Part shown: positions 11,225 to 24,744 of the stretch, piece by piece | How the letters are laid out: every line of letters begins with the position of its first letter | Position numbering within the stretch: position 1 is the first letter of the stretch | Assembly (NCBI GenBank): GCA_032629725.1 | Contig: JAFEVB010000001.1 | Coordinates: forward strand, 372,001-436,000 | DNA length: 64,000 bases | Reading direction: 5' to 3' | Origin: Gremmenia infestans | Lineage: Eukaryota > Ascomycota > Leotiomycetes > Helotiales > Hamatocanthoscyphaceae | Position numbers and translations under genes: made by a program | Notes under the pieces: generated by a model | Told to the model about the DNA's origin: nothing | Seen by the model: only the letters and a program-made list of their open reading frames with translations | Database searches by the model: none

Positions 11225-13806
11225 GTTGAAAGTTGAAACGGCGTTGTCGAAAAAAGAGGGGCCCGGAAAGATTGTCGAGTGAAAAATAAGCAAGGAATGG
11301 ACGATAACAATAATGACTGACAACCGACAAGTCAACAACTCCGGTCGTGAGGGGATCCCGAACTTTTATCCAGCAACTCTAACTCGATGGCCAACCTTCG
11401 CCATAGATATACAAAGCAACGCTCAGGGACTGAAGGTCGGAGGTATACTGCAAGAAATTAAGGAAATCTGTAAGAAAAGGTCACAGATCTACATCGTGGA
11501 AACCGGGTTAAAAGCCGCCCACAAGGGTATACGAAGTAGAAATTGCCTTGATGGTACGCTGGGTTTGGGGTTCGTTACTTAGCACGTTCTATGCATCCAC
11601 TCGCTTAAGGAAAGCTTTAACCTAGCCTGGTAAGGTACGATACGTCTTCCCCTTTGGTCACGTAACAGCCCTTAGTCTATAGCTGCTTTAAGTCTGGAGC
11701 TAGTGAAGTGTTAAGTTAAGTGGATAGCTACGGAGCATAACTGTCGCTTTGCAAGCGAAGTGATTAGAGGCGCTCCATTATTAAGTAACTCTCCTATTGG
11801 CGGTGAGTACAAGCTTCCCCCTTAGGGGTAACATTAGGGCCTTTATATGCGGGGCATTTCACTTGCCGGCACTTTAAGAGGAGGGGGAAGTGAAAGAGGC
11901 AGAAACCAAAGCCACTATACGCACAGACGTGTTCCTTGTCAAAGCCCCACCGTCATCACGTACGGAGGGTACAAACACTGGGCTACCCCGGTATAACGTC
12001 TGCCGGGACTGGCTTGCCCGCTCTTCCTTTCCACCGGCCTGGAAACAATCACTTGATGCCAATTGGGTTGAAGGTTTTTTTGCATAGGCAAAAAGACCTC
12101 CAGTCATTCCAATCAAATAACTTCAATTCTACTAGCGGCTTTTTGATTTAATATGTGAATGTTTTATAGATGAGCATCAAAAGAGTATATATTTTCTGTA
12201 TGAAATACGTGCGGTGGTGGCGATCGGGAGATTATTTCCAAGGTGGAGCGCCCCCATATAAATAGCCCGGGACGGGCCTATACCAGCCGCAGGCTATCAA
12301 TAGCTTCAAATCTTCGATTGGGCAGAAATTTGCACACTGCATAAGGAGTTGACCAGAATGGCAGAGATCGTCACAATACTCTTGTACGCTATGGCGACGG
12401 GTCGCTTATGATTAGTCAGTGGAAGAAAGAGTCTGGAATTGCATGTGCCATGCGAGTTTTAGTGCCTTTATTATTCCGACACATTTTGACTTTTTTCAGC
12501 CGCTGTCAGAATGGTGCTCAGTCCAGTGTCAAAACTGAGGCTTACCAGGTACAAATAACGTTAGAAGTACAAGGTGTCATTACTCATAATACTCGGGAAA
12601 TTATGACTTTGGTTCTCGATAAAGTGAAGGTTTCTGAGATTCGGAAGAAAAACGGGGTATCGCCGCCAAATCTGCATCTACTACTTTCACAGGATTTGAA
12701 CATGGGTAAAGCCAGTAACGAGATGTCCGAGGTAATTTGATTAGCTGAATAGCTCCTTCAACCGCATTAGTTACGCATTACTTGGAGTTTGGAGATCTTC
12801 GTGTACTTCTAAAACAGTCTAGAAGATGCTCTACAGTAACGACTATATATGTCACGTGCCTTACATATATATAACCCCGCTGATGTAAGTATCGAGAAGC
12901 CGGACTCCTTCCTAGCTACTGTAGCCTCCCTCCTTAGGCCAACGGGTAGTCGTGTCTCCGTACCTGACATTCATAGTACGGTGGTCCTAGCTCTTTAAAT
13001 TACCTACATACTGTAACTGTACGAATTACTTGTAAATCTCTAAACTAAACCAGCAAAATAGTCTAGGGTGTTGTCGCTCAAATTGCGTGTTTCTACAGAT
13101 GTCGATACAGTTCTTAGGCGCATAGACTTTAACTATGGGGAATGTTCATCTTCTTGCCACGCATGAGAGACGTAAATCTCTCTGATTAGGGGTGTAATCG
13201 ACAAATCGTACGCCTATGCTATGGCTTATCCTTCGTCGGAGTGGTGGTCGCGGATGCCTAGTGTAAGGGGAATGCTATGTTCGACAAAATACAGGGATCT
13301 TTAAGGCTCTGGCCGACAAGTGCCAACCTCAAGATTCGGCTTATCTTTTGAAATCTACTCCGTATTAAAGTCAAGGGCCAATTATATATGCACGATTCCA
13401 TCAATGCACGCTAAGAAGTGGAGAGTATCAGAATTGAGAAAGGTGCAGGCAAGTGCTATCTACACCGCTGGAGTCTGGACTATGAAGTGATTTCCCGCGC
13501 AACTGTACCGGGTAGCAGATGTGAGTAGGTGACTAGTGTGGAACATAGGCATAAACGAAGGATTTTTTGATGGGGAATCTCAAACTGATCAACAATGCAA
13601 GTGTGGTGCGTTCCTTAGGATGGGCAGACCACCTCTGATTCGTGGTAGATTGGGTTGAATAGTGGGGAGGATCGGCAGGTCTTTTGCTACGTTTGGAGTG
13701 CTTAAAGAGGGGGATTTGCTGTAAATATGGAAAGGGGAATTTGCGCAGATTGATTCTTTCTTTTTCACTTTACTTCCGACCGAATTCCATTTTCAAGTTT
13801 AAAAAG
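11225..13806. other. Gene-poor region before GMC gene 1
   Basis: No gene is supported. An open frame at 12408-12740 has short stretches that loosely resemble fungal ankyrin-type repeats, but too weakly to call. A G-rich block at about 11875-11895 resembles blocks near 17918 and 21429, so degenerate repeats are possible. Confidence 0.4.
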
Positions 13807-16004
13807 ATGGCCGCTACCCCTGCAACGCTCCCCGTGCTGAAGTCAATTGAAGACTTTACAAAGGTTTCTTATGATTACATTGTTGTTGGAGGTGGAAATG
13901 CTGGTTCGCTTTCTCAATACACAAGTTCATATTTAATAAAGCTGTCACTAATACTGTTCAGGACTTACTCTTGCTGGCCGTCTATCAGAGGACCCAAGCA
14001 TCAACGTTGCTGTAATCGAGGCAGGTGGCGCTAAGATTGGAGATCCTGGAGTGTTGACGCCAGGTGAGTTTCTTGTGTGAATCCCCGCTAGAATATTTGC
14101 AAGGCAAAATATTCCACTTAAGCTTGAGACTCCGAGGCTTCAGAGCTCTGGCACCTCTTAAGACTTTTTGAAGACGGTACTAATCCTAATTCCCCGACTA
14201 TCAGCCGCTTTCCCAAGTCTGTTCGGGAAGCCGGAATATGACTGGGATTTCCACACCTTGCCGCAGGTAAATCCCCTTGCCGTCCATTTTAGCACAGCTC
14301 TGACCCTAGCAGGCCGGTACCAATGGGACTAAACATTCCTGGGCGAGGGGAAAGCTCCTTGGGGGGACTAGCGCTATAAATTATATGATGTACGCACGGG
14401 GACAGATTGAAGAGTTCAACGACTGGAACAGGATTGCAGGTGTTAAGAACTGGGGCTGGGACGGCATTAAACCATACTTTTCAAAGTGTGAGTCTTTTGA
14501 CAAAAGAATATCTCCCGACGATAAAGACAGCAAGGACTACTCCCACTTGGAAGAGCACCACAACTATGATGGTCCTATCAAAACAAGTTATGCAAGCTAC
14601 CGATCAAGTTCTGAGAGAGCTTACCATGAGGCCGTCATCAACTGTGGTTTCAAAGTCCCCGTAGATGCTTGGAGTGGCGTGAACCATGGCATTGTGAGTA
14701 TTCATGCACATTTACGACTTTTGTTACTCTTAAATTAAGGCTTTTCTAACCTCGATTGTCAACAGGGCGCCAATTTGTCGACCATTGACCGTAGCGGCCC
14801 CGGAACTCGAAGCTACGCAGTGACAGGCTATTTGATTCCCAATGGCCAACGACCAAATCTCCATGTCTTGACTGATGCTCACGTGGAGAAAGTCATCTTT
14901 GAGAAAGGCACCGATGGAACTCCAGTCGCTAAAGGGGTTGCTTTCTCCCATGGTGGAAAGTCCTACACACTACTCCACAAAGGCGCAACTATCCTCTCCG
15001 CAGGTGCAGTAATGACGCCCCAGATCCTCGAACTTTCCGGCATTGGATCGAAGTCAGTCCTGGACAAGGCAGGTGTTGAATGCCTAATTGACAATCCAAG
15101 AGTTGGCGATGTTGAAGATCACATTATGAGTGGCATTACCTACAATCTGGTCGACGGAGAATTTTCGCTTGATCATGTCAACACTCCTGAAGTCTTTACC
15201 AAATTAGCCAAGCAATATGCAGCTGGCGAAGGCGGTCCATTGGCTCACGGTGTTTCAAACAGCGGATTTCTCTCTCTTTTCGATGTCAGCACCGAGGAGG
15301 AAAGAAAGCACATTTACGAACTCGTTGAAACGCACAAGAAGACGCTCACAAACGACTTTGACCGCAAGCGCGAAGATATGCTTTTGGCTCGATTGAAAGA
15401 TCCCAAAGCTGCCATATTGCAATTTATTTCTCTAAATGTAAACATCGACTTTGGTGCTAGACACGACATGAGTATTTTCCTGGGACAATCTGTCGGCACA
15501 ACCCGATGGTCGACATGTGTTGGTCTGCACCATTGCTTTTCTCGTGGGTCGATTCACATCACATCCTCGGACCCGAAAAACCCTCCAGCCATCGATGCTG
15601 CAATCCTTGACCACCCTGTCGACGAGTTGCTCATGGCATTTGGCGTGCGTCTCATAGATAAAATACTCAATACGTCCCCGATGAAGGAGAAGCTCGCGAG
15701 CCGTGTCCGCCCTACCCCAAATGTTGATCTGAGCGATACCGCACAAGCTGTCAAGTATATTAAGGGCCATACAGGCACTGAATTCCACCCAATTGCAGGT
15801 GCAAGTTTGGGGCTGGTGGTAGATGATGAATTGAATGTTAAGGGTGTCAAGGGTTTGAAGGTTTGCGATTCTAGTATCATTCCATTGCATATCAGTGGAA
15901 ACACTCAGGGAATATGTTATGCTATGGGAGAGAAAGCTGCGGATATGATCAAAGAGGACAGAAGAGCGGCTACCGTGAAGAAATTGGGAGAATTGAAAGT
16001 GTAG
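13807..16004 (+). CDS. GMC oxidoreductase 1 (FAD-dependent)
   Basis: Five exons (13807-13903, 13962-14063, 14205-14266, 14313-14693, 14766-16004) give an intact 626-residue glucose-methanol-choline oxidoreductase (PF00732/PF05199). The FAD site reads YDYIVVGGGNAG with a strand ending VIEAGG. WARGKLLGGTSAINYMMYARG is the GMC signature 1 region. ILSAGAVMTPQILELSGIG is signature 2. The C-terminal domain has FHPIAGASLG carrying the first catalytic-type histidine and SGNTQG where many relatives have a second His or Asn. There is no signal peptide, unlike the second GMC gene downstream, so it is probably intracellular. Alcohol or aldehyde oxidation is typical of the family; the substrate cannot be told from sequence. 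Confidence 0.92.
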
Positions 16005-18829
16005 GCTGGATCTACGGGCATGGCTTGCTATTGAATTGGTCCTTCGTGGAGAATTTCGACATGATCAGCCTTTTCTTGTGCGGAACCTCATCTGCAAAAG
16101 AAAGGGGGTGAACTCGTTCCCAAGTGAAGGGGATCATTTCATGTAGAATCCAATTCTCAGAAGTGTTTATGAATAAAGCCTTGCTCTACACTATTGAATA
16201 GAGGCTGACTTAATGCCGAGCCTCAGATGAAAGATTATATCTGTCTCACCTAATCATGCCGCCGGGGAAGTCTTGAAGGTTCGAAAGTAGTTGATTTGAT
16301 TGACTTCGATCATCTGATCTTACCACGACCAGACAATTCGTCGTACATGTGCGGGTACCGGTATCTTGGGAATTTCGGAACATTCCCCCGTGATAAAAAC
16401 ATGCCGGATAGTGCAAGGTGATTAATTATACCGTTGAAGAGCGTTAAAGCGATGGTTAGAAATCCCGTTTTTGACTTACCCCGGCGCCCTAGTCTACCTA
16501 AACATAGCATGTCGCTGTTTTACATCGTTCCAGAAAAATTCGAAGTAAAGCCCACGCATACTCACGGTACTGTACTTTGTAAGTAGATAGACGTGATTCC
16601 AGCTTCTAACACGTAGTTACTGTTTGAAACTTTGTCACCAGGGATATTTCCAGACAGTTGTCTGATTGGTTACGGGCCTGTTACCAAAAACCCTGTTGAC
16701 AATGAACCCACTGCCAAGGTCATCCCCTGCCACATGCATTAGTGATAAAACTTTGAGTTTGCATCTCCGTACGAGCACGGCGACGTCCGCATACGGGAGG
16801 TAAAGACGACGTCCCACATATACGCTTCAAACTGAGGATTCCGAGAATTCCGAGGTCTACTTCGAAGTATGATAACGCAATGTACTTATTACAGTATTTT
16901 ATAGCATCTTTATGCGGAGGTGTAGATCTGTGATCTTCTGAATCATTCTTAGGATCAAGGTGGAGGTGGAAAGGCACTCTACGGTCTTTCCGTTGGCCTC
17001 AGGCCTGCGCCCGCTTTAAACACCTAAGGGCCTAAATTCGGCACTAAAGAAGGCCTGACATTTTATTCTACAGGCATGCTAAAATCTTATCCATGGATCA
17101 ATCCTGCGCTGTAGACTATAGGTAGGGATCTAGCCCTATGCGAAGTATATAAACTGCTGACTTTATTATAAGAATCATTACTGTAATACCAATAAGGTAA
17201 CTACATGATAGTTCTATGATAGCTGAAGCTAAGCCTATCTAGGCATTCAACCCCCACTAATATTGTATAGCTAGTTTTAGTACTTCATATTGTCTGTTTT
17301 CTGCCCTTTTTGGAACTATGTCTTTATCATCTATAGCTATATATATAGCCAGCTGATTATATTATACAGGAAACAAGTTAGTTACAGATGTAACATTATT
17401 GAGATAATTACGGTATAGTAATTGCTATAACATCATAAACCTGGATCTATATTATAGGGAATCTTTAGCAGACTATTTTCAGATGTAAGATTTATTAGGG
17501 TGTGGGCCAATCCAGTTCCTTCTTTCTATCGTTCGGCAGTTACGACTTTTTCGTAACGGAGGTGCAGCCTCGAAGGATTATAGTACGAAGTAGTCTCCTT
17601 ACCCCTTGGCCCTAATTAGTGGTCCCCACAATAAATGTTAAAACTCGTACGAAGTCTTCATCTTCGTGAAAACTCCTTATACTGCTGATTCCCCTTTCTG
17701 AATAAAAATTGAACCGCGTCAGATCTACATAGATTATAGGATCATATACAATTGAATAGCTAAATCAAGGTCTTTAAAACTTCCGTAAGCCATATCTTAT
17801 ATTTATCGTCAGCTTTAGGGTACCTATCAGTCTCCACATGGCCATCAGTGTAGCGGTATCACTTATTAACTCCCCATATATTTACTGTGGCGTAAAGGAT
17901 TATTAACTTTTATCAAGCGGAGGGGGAAAGAGTAACTCGTGGTACTTGCTCAATTACCAACCAGCCAGAAACCTCTGTTAGGCAAGAGCTGCAATAATCA
18001 TTCGAGGCTGCGCCTCCATCTCCGTGCTCCAGAAAGTTTTGGGCTTGAATCCAAGAATTAGGGTTCGCATTCGGAGTTTGGTTTGCCACAGCCACTGAGA
18101 GCTCGGCGTTATCGCGTCCCTCTTGTCCTTCGAGTGAGGGGTCTAGTCCCCCCGCCGCCTACGGGAGCACCGGGTGGTAGTGGAAAGGGGCAAAGGGGCG
18201 GATAACGGGCTTGGACTACCACCCCAGGCAGAGCGGGGAGGGCACGATTATTGCATAATTGAAATTTCGAATGTGCGACGATTTGTCTGAGCTGTGGCAT
18301 CATCTACCACCAGGTCAAGTCAGAGACTATTGATTGCTTCATGTCAAAGGTAGGAGCTCTCAACCCCTATCTCTACTCCTATAATGACGAATTAATGCTC
18401 GTTTGACGCGGTAAGCTCTTAAAATCATTTCGCCTCTGTAGTTAGCTTATTTGTTGTGGACACACGTTAGTTTGTAGGGATCTGGTGTACGCAACCTAGC
18501 AATATTATGCTGCATCTTGCTTAACTTTTCACGGATATTCATGATTACACGCTAAAGCGGATATTGGGAAAAGGGATCTCCATACGAAAACGTGGAAGAC
18601 TAGGTTTATGCCATGTGGAATATGCCATGTGGAAATTGACAAAAACCCTGTTGACATGCTTATCAAAATGATAAGCAAGCCACTTACCGCCCCTCACGCA
18701 TACAGGCCTTCGGATCTGGAATCATATATATATCCAGGGACTTTCGTTCCAGTCTTTAAGTCATTCACTCATTCATGATTTCGATCCTCTGACCTGATTC
18801 ATTCTTTATTTATACTAATATAATTCAAG
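16005..18829. other. Intergenic between the two GMC genes
   Basis: No supported gene. The stretch is strongly TA-rich around 17100-17500. It contains an imperfect inverted repeat (17558-17582 and 17995-18019) described separately. Short frames at 17913-18303 show no domain. Confidence 0.45.
17558..18019. repeat. Imperfect inverted repeat, possible fold-back element
   Basis: The left arm GGAGGTGCAGCCTCGAAGGA (from 17558) is matched on the opposite strand near 17995-18019 by GGAGGCGCAGCCTCGAATGA, with about 24 of 26 positions alike over the arms. About 410 bases separate them. No open frame lies between, so a non-autonomous element or a degenerate repeat is possible. Confidence 0.45.
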
Positions 18830-20930
18830 ATGGTTTCCCGAACTATCTGCAACGCCCTTCTGGCGACCACATTTGTTGGAATCCAAGCCGTAACTGCCTC
18901 TCCATTGTCAGTAGACGTTGACCTTGACCTTGGCCTCTTGGAAATCGACGTTGCTATTAATACCGCCACAATTGGAACTCCTGGCGTAGCAGCGGAGTAT
19001 GATTATGTCGTCGTTGGAGGCGGCACCGCTGGTCTTGCCATAGCAGCTCGTCTCTCAGAATCGTTCAACGTTGCAGTCATTGAAGCAGGAACGTACTACG
19101 AGACTGTCAACAACCAGAGCACAATTCCGGAATACTTCGAGAAATTCATCTCCATGAAGTTAGACAATTCGACATGGGCTCCAACAGATTGGGGGTTCAC
19201 TACTACTAACCAGACAGCTCTTGGTGGCCAAGAATACCACTACAGTAGAGCCAAGACTCTTGGTGGCTGGTTGGTTAACTCGTCAATAATCTTCTGACTA
19301 GATGCTGACTCAAACCATAGTTCGGCTTACAATGCCATGCTTTACCAACGTGGTAGTGCAGGATCTTATGACAAGTGGGCTGATATCCTTGACGATGAAG
19401 ACTACAAATGGGACAACTTTGAACCATACTTCGCTAAGAGTGTCAACTTCTCAATTCAAGCCCGTCCCGACAATTCAACTATTCCCGCTCAAGAAGAGGG
19501 CGCCTTCATTGAGAGTGGTGGACCACTGCACGTTGCATACCCGGAATATGCCACACCCTTCGGGTCGTGGACGTAAGTCACATCCGTCTTCTTGACTTCT
19601 ATCATTTCCCGAGGCTTTCCAATACACTTACTAACTCATTCCCAAAGGAAATTGGCCATGGCTGAAGCTGGACTGGAAGAGCAAGCCGGATTCTCAGGCG
19701 GTGTTCTCAATGGGTCTCAATTCTGCCCCCAAACAGCCAACCCATACACTGGTGAACGTGACTCTTCCCAGACCTCTTTCTTGAACGCCGCCGTCGAGGC
19801 CGGACAAACTATCACGGTCTACAACGGCACCCTGGCCCAGAAGATCAACTTTAACTCAGACAAGAAAGCTACCAGCGTCACGGTATCTACCAGCGGCGAC
19901 TGCTCGTACGAAATCTCGGCCAAGCAAGAAATCATCGTATCCGCCGGTGCATTCCAATCTCCTCAGCTCCTGATGGTCTCCGGTGTTGGCCCAGCTGCCA
20001 CCCTTGAAGAGTTTGATATTGATGTTGTTTCTGATCTCGCTGGTGTCGGACAAAACATGTGGGACCATATCTTTTACGGAATGGTCTGGCCAGTTGCTAT
20101 GGAGACCCGTCAACGACTTCTTGAACCAGCGTACCTGGAAGAGGCAGTTGAGAGTTACCATAAATCGCCAACGAACATCTTGTCCTCCAACGTCTTTGAT
20201 TACCTAGCGTGGGAGAAGCTTGTAAACCGCACCGGGCTCAGCGCAGCGACTGAGGCGGACTTGGCCTATTTCCCAGCCGACTGGCCCGAACTCGAGTTCA
20301 TCTCTGGATCTTTGGACAACGCCGCTCTCCCATCCACGTACAGAGATTATACTACTATGATCCCTGCCTTGGCTGCCCCAACGTCCCGCGGAAACATCAC
20401 CATTTCATCCGCATCTATGGAAGACCAACCGGTGATTAACCCTAACTGGTTTGGCACTGAAACCGATCGCGAGATGGCCATTGCATCTCTCAAGCGCGCC
20501 CGTGAATTCATGGCCACCCAAGCTGTCCAGGGAGCCCTCCTTGGTCCGGAAATCGCGCCTGGTGTTGATGTCCAATCTGATGAGGACATTCTCGCATTCA
20601 TCACGGGCTCTTTCTCCACTGTTTTCCACGCTGCTTGCACTTGTAAGTCATTGCCTCCGCATTTCTCTGGTGTAGGAAACTAACATTTTTAGGCGCAATG
20701 GGACTGTCATCCGATCCTATGGCCGTGCTTGACAGCAAGGCTAGAGTGTATGGTGTCTCCGGTCTCCGTGTCGTCGACTCCTCTGCCTTCCCCATCCTCC
20801 CGCCAGGACACCCAATGTCGACAATTTGTAAGCACACTCACGTCCCCGGCATAATCAAAACCGTACTAATTTCTTGACTTTAGATGCCCTTGCTGAGAAG
20901 ATCGCCGATGATATCAAGAACGGTAACTAA
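18830..20930 (+). CDS. Secreted GMC oxidoreductase 2
   Basis: Five exons (18830-19269, 19321-19572, 19648-20642, 20693-20827, 20884-20930) give 622 residues in frame. The first 24 residues are a signal peptide ending near VTASP, so the enzyme is secreted or enters the secretory path. The FAD site is YDYVVVGGGTAG, followed by VIEAG, the signature AKTLGGCSAYNAMLYQRG, and VSAGAFQSPQLLMVSGVG. The C-terminus has FHAACTCAMG, the variant of HxxGTCxMG, then GLRVVDSSAFPILPPGHPMSTI with the second active-site histidine. Several N-x-S/T sites fit glycosylation. It resembles the aryl-alcohol oxidase / versicolorin B synthase / patulin synthase branch more than glucose oxidase. The substrate is not known. 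The tiny last exon is 47 nt. Confidence 0.92.
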
Positions 20931-21705
20931 GGAGATGTGCCATCTACCTAGACAACCTCGGAAGCCACTACGCGCCTATGTTTTCAACGAACTGTGTTGG
21001 AAATTCCCTCATAATAGATATTTCCTTCTCTCAAATCCTGTACAGACAGTCACCAAGATATCAACCCTTGTATTCCTTTAGTTGATATATCAAGCCGCAT
21101 TAACTGCTGTCAAAAATCCCATCAGCAGCCCTCTGTTGATTCTTGTCATGTGTCTAGCATAGCGACGGTATAAAAAGTATAATGTAATTCATAATAGAAT
21201 ATTTTTCTCAAGGTATCAACCTATTCTACTGCCTACTTATTGAAATCTTTTCCCTGCTTTTTCCGTGTGACTTCTCTCTTTTAAATTCTACTAATTCAAA
21301 AAATCATTGCTATGTACACAATAATGATACATATTAGTATCACAGGTATCTGATGTAATCATTTTATACTAGCTGGTATGACTCAATCTTAGTTCTACAG
21401 TATTACGGAGGTACTTGTTTATTTTAGGTCGAGGGGGAAGACGTGAAGAGGGACGCCTCTTTACTTACTAAATTGATTACTTAGCTATGCTAAGTCTTGA
21501 ATATAAATTTCCATCTTATGGCCCCTATATCCTAATACTAGCAACATCTCTTTTATGCTTCAAGTTGCCTCCTTTAGGATATAGGATGTAGCATAATCTA
21601 CTACTATAATACTAAATATTCCAAGTGCAGTCTTCGTCATTTACAACTTTACGGGTTCGGGTGCAATCATTTGTTGTATTTACATGAGCTGGACTTTCTT
21701 TCGCC
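20931..21705. other. Intergenic, AT-rich
   Basis: No gene is seen. The 3' flank of GMC gene 2 is TA-rich and separates it from the C-terminal end of a decayed regulator. Confidence 0.5.
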
Positions 21706-23748
21706 TTATGGAAGCAGGATATCAATTTCCATCTTAACCATTACCGCCCTCCAATCAACAACCACATCACCTCCTCTTTCACCCTTGGCTTCTTTACTTC
21801 TTTCAAGCCACACAGCCTCGACCAACTCTCGAACATCCCCTCGACTCCTTGTTCCCATCATATACACTCTATCCATCCAAGCCCCGACACTCGGTTTATA
21901 TTCTTCTAGATATACTTCGACAGCACCAATACATACTGGCCATAGTGTTATATATCCACGTCCCCATTGTTGATACATAGCAACATAATGAAATAACGCA
22001 TCGAGATGTGGAATCAATATGCGAGGTGTGGAATCGAGGCTGCGTGGGTGGAAAACGACCAGGACACCGACTTTGAAGACTTTGTGGTGCAGCTGGACTA
22101 GGCCATCGTTAGGAGTTCGCTGGAGATGACAGTTCTGAATTTTCTGGCATTAATTGCTTGTTGGTGATTCTGTGCGTGCGAAGTCTGTAGTTGCGAGGCG
22201 GGGGATGATGATGATATTGATTAACGTCTAGCGGAAATACAGGTGAAGCCTGAAATCCTATGGGCCTCCCGAAGGGTACGAAGGGTACGAAGATGTGCTA
22301 AGCTCAGGAATCACATCTAAGACAACCTTTTGAGAAAGACATTCAGCGCGAAGAGCGTGTAGCTAAAGGGCTGTGTAGCTGTGACCTTTCCCGCCAGTCG
22401 GGATGGACCACCAGAAAGTTTAGAAATAGGTAGAAGAACCTGAGAGTCTTATGCCTGATCAGCAAACTGTTGGGGTGGTTATACATTCAGATGGTTGGTG
22501 CCGTGTGGCAGGAGAGTTTTTAGGCTCGCGAGAGCAGATGAAAAAGGAAATGCAGTGGCTTTCAACAAATGAAAGTAATAACGCCCCAAAATTTCCCCCC
22601 CTGTATCCCTAAATTCTAAATGTCATATGCATGATTCCACTCTAGCGCCTGCTTTCGCAGGAGTAAAGAGGACTTATCTTGACGCCCAACTATATACAAA
22701 AACAAAGCGCACATGGGTTGCTTGCAGCCCTAGATGTGGATTACTCTAAGCCGCTCGGGGCAAACGGCGTGGCGAGGGAAGTGATGTTGGAGATGCATTT
22801 GATTAGCCACGCTGTTGCACCGGCCGTGAACCCAAAGACGTCTCGCGAAGCCAGTGAAGAAAGCAGAGAGTCTTTCACAGAACTTCGAAGTTGAAGTGGG
22901 ACTGCTGGGTTGTCTCACTCCCAATTTTAAACTCGTAGAGGCTTTGAGTTGTGAACCATGCTTCTTCTGATCGCGTCCAGGGTACTTTCCCCTGCTGCGT
23001 AATAAGGAACTCCTATGTTCCGTTGAGATGCACTTTGCACCCACCAAACTTCCCCACGTACACCTGCAAGTAAATCAAAATAACTCAGCGTCTCTCTCGT
23101 CTTGTAAATAATCCCGCAATGTCAAGATTTCGAAATGACTGCCCCGGCAAGGCACGGCACGTACCTCAGCCATAATAAGCGCCAACACCGTCGCCAGCAA
23201 AACGCTAAACCCCGCCGGTTCCCTCCCTATAACCCTGCCCAACTGCGTGACCACAGCGCCGTAAAACCTCATTGCGAGCTTCAATATCATCTCTCGCTGC
23301 TTTCCTTGTCCTAGATGTGCCAGGTTACCAGCAGCTTGTGCAAGGATGGCGTAGAGGATGGATGCGTGGCCCTGGCGGAAGGAGGATGGAGCCATGGCGG
23401 GGTAGAAGGACAGCTATGGATTGCGGATGTCTTTGAACGGCATAATTTTGAGCGCTACCTGCGTCGTATAGTGGTGGAAGAGGTGGAGTGCTGAGGTGGA
23501 CTTACCGTGAGGTTGGGTATTTTCACGCATGGAGTTGATATGGATTTGGGGTATGTATATAGGTGTATTTGTGAGTGGAGGGTGCTTGAGCCTGGGATTA
23601 GGCATTGGATTTGTCCTCTTGGTGGTGGTGATTGTGGTGCTGAAGAGTGTAAAAGGCCCACTTGATTCCGTGCTCGAGGACGGGCAATACTCTTGATTGC
23701 ACTTCTTGATGAGGACATCGACGTTAGAATCGTAGACAGGATGTCCAT
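21706..23748 (-). pseudogene. Decayed fungal transcription factor (Fungal_trans_2 type)
   Basis: Fragments of one regulator (PF11951 domain) can be read in order on the minus strand but in different frames. ALHLFHHYTTQVALKIMPF is followed by DIRNP, then a TAG stop where tryptophan is expected, then LSFYPAM and SSFRQGHASILYAILAQAAGNLA. Next come EFLITQQGKVPWTRSEEAWF and VFGFTAGATAWLIKCISNI, which ends in a stop. The terminal block has LFHYVAMYQQWGR and VVVDWRAVMVKMEIDILLP. At least two stops and several frame changes separate these pieces. I cannot find the zinc-cluster DNA-binding part. TGG to TAG is the change expected from C-to-T mutation at CpA on the other strand, as in RIP. The gene runs away from the decayed aminotransferase next to it. 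Confidence 0.75.
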
Positions 23749-24744
23749 GCCAGGCTTAACCTGCAGGTATCATATGAATCACCTAATCAATTCATAAAAT
23801 ACTGTAAATCAAAGGCCCGACAATTAAACCACGATACTTGTATAAGTGAACCTGCTTACTAGATTGCAATACTTGCCGTCTACCAGGTTGATAGGCGCTT
23901 TTCTGGTTCGGCACATCCCAGACTAAGATGGGGGAGTCTCCGGTACACTTTATTTGCCGCTTCAGGCAAGGTGTACATCCGGGGAGGGCTTCATCACACT
24001 GCCAGAAAATATGTCGGAAGAGAAACTGAGGGGCATTGCTGATGAGATGATGAGCTACCTGCTTTTACTTTCCGGGAACGGCAGCTCTAGGCAACCCTGG
24101 AATAGTAAAGTGTCAGTCCATCAGGTTCGTTATTTGTATATAACATTAAATTACAGCGAAATATGACTTGACCAGGAGCTTATTTGCCGTAAACGTCTTC
24201 CCATGCCGAATCTTGCTGGCCGATGCGGAGTTATCCAAACTTTGGATCACGGGATGGGAGTCCTTCATAGTATTCCGCAAACATGGTGTCTGTCTGATGG
24301 AAATGAGGGGTGGTTCATGGTAGGTACTAAAGCAGTGGAGTGTCAGAAGGTACAGTGATAAAGAGTAAGAGGGGGTTAAAAAGAGGGTATCGAATACAGA
24401 ATTAGGATATGACAGTGAGAGTTTCGCCAATCCCTGCAGCCACTAGGCACTCTATTGATAGGAATTGACTGACCAATCGAAAGAGTAGAAAACAAGAATA
24501 CCGAGCAGAAGCCGAAGCAGCAGTAGGAAAATAGAATGAGCATATGACAGCGAAACTAGACGCTAAATGTGTATCAATCTGTAAGAGAAAGGCTTCTTTC
24601 AGCAATAGGAAATACTTTATACGTATATTTTCCCGATGAAAGCAAAGAAACTTCCTCATCCCAAGTCATGACAGCTTTCATAGCCCGAAACAAACATCGA
24701 TAGAACTTTTCACTTTTGCAAATTCACGGAGTAACAAGGTCACC
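23749..24744. other. Gap between two divergent pseudogenes
   Basis: Former divergent promoter region of the regulator and aminotransferase remnants. No gene is supported. Confidence 0.4.

Noticed and set aside
12408..12740. 110-residue frame with faint ankyrin-type repeat look
   Set aside because: Only a few residues resemble the repeats; no domain could be completed and no splice model extends it.
17913..18303. Two short minus-strand frames near 18 kb
   Set aside because: No recognisable domain; they overlap an inverted repeat arm.
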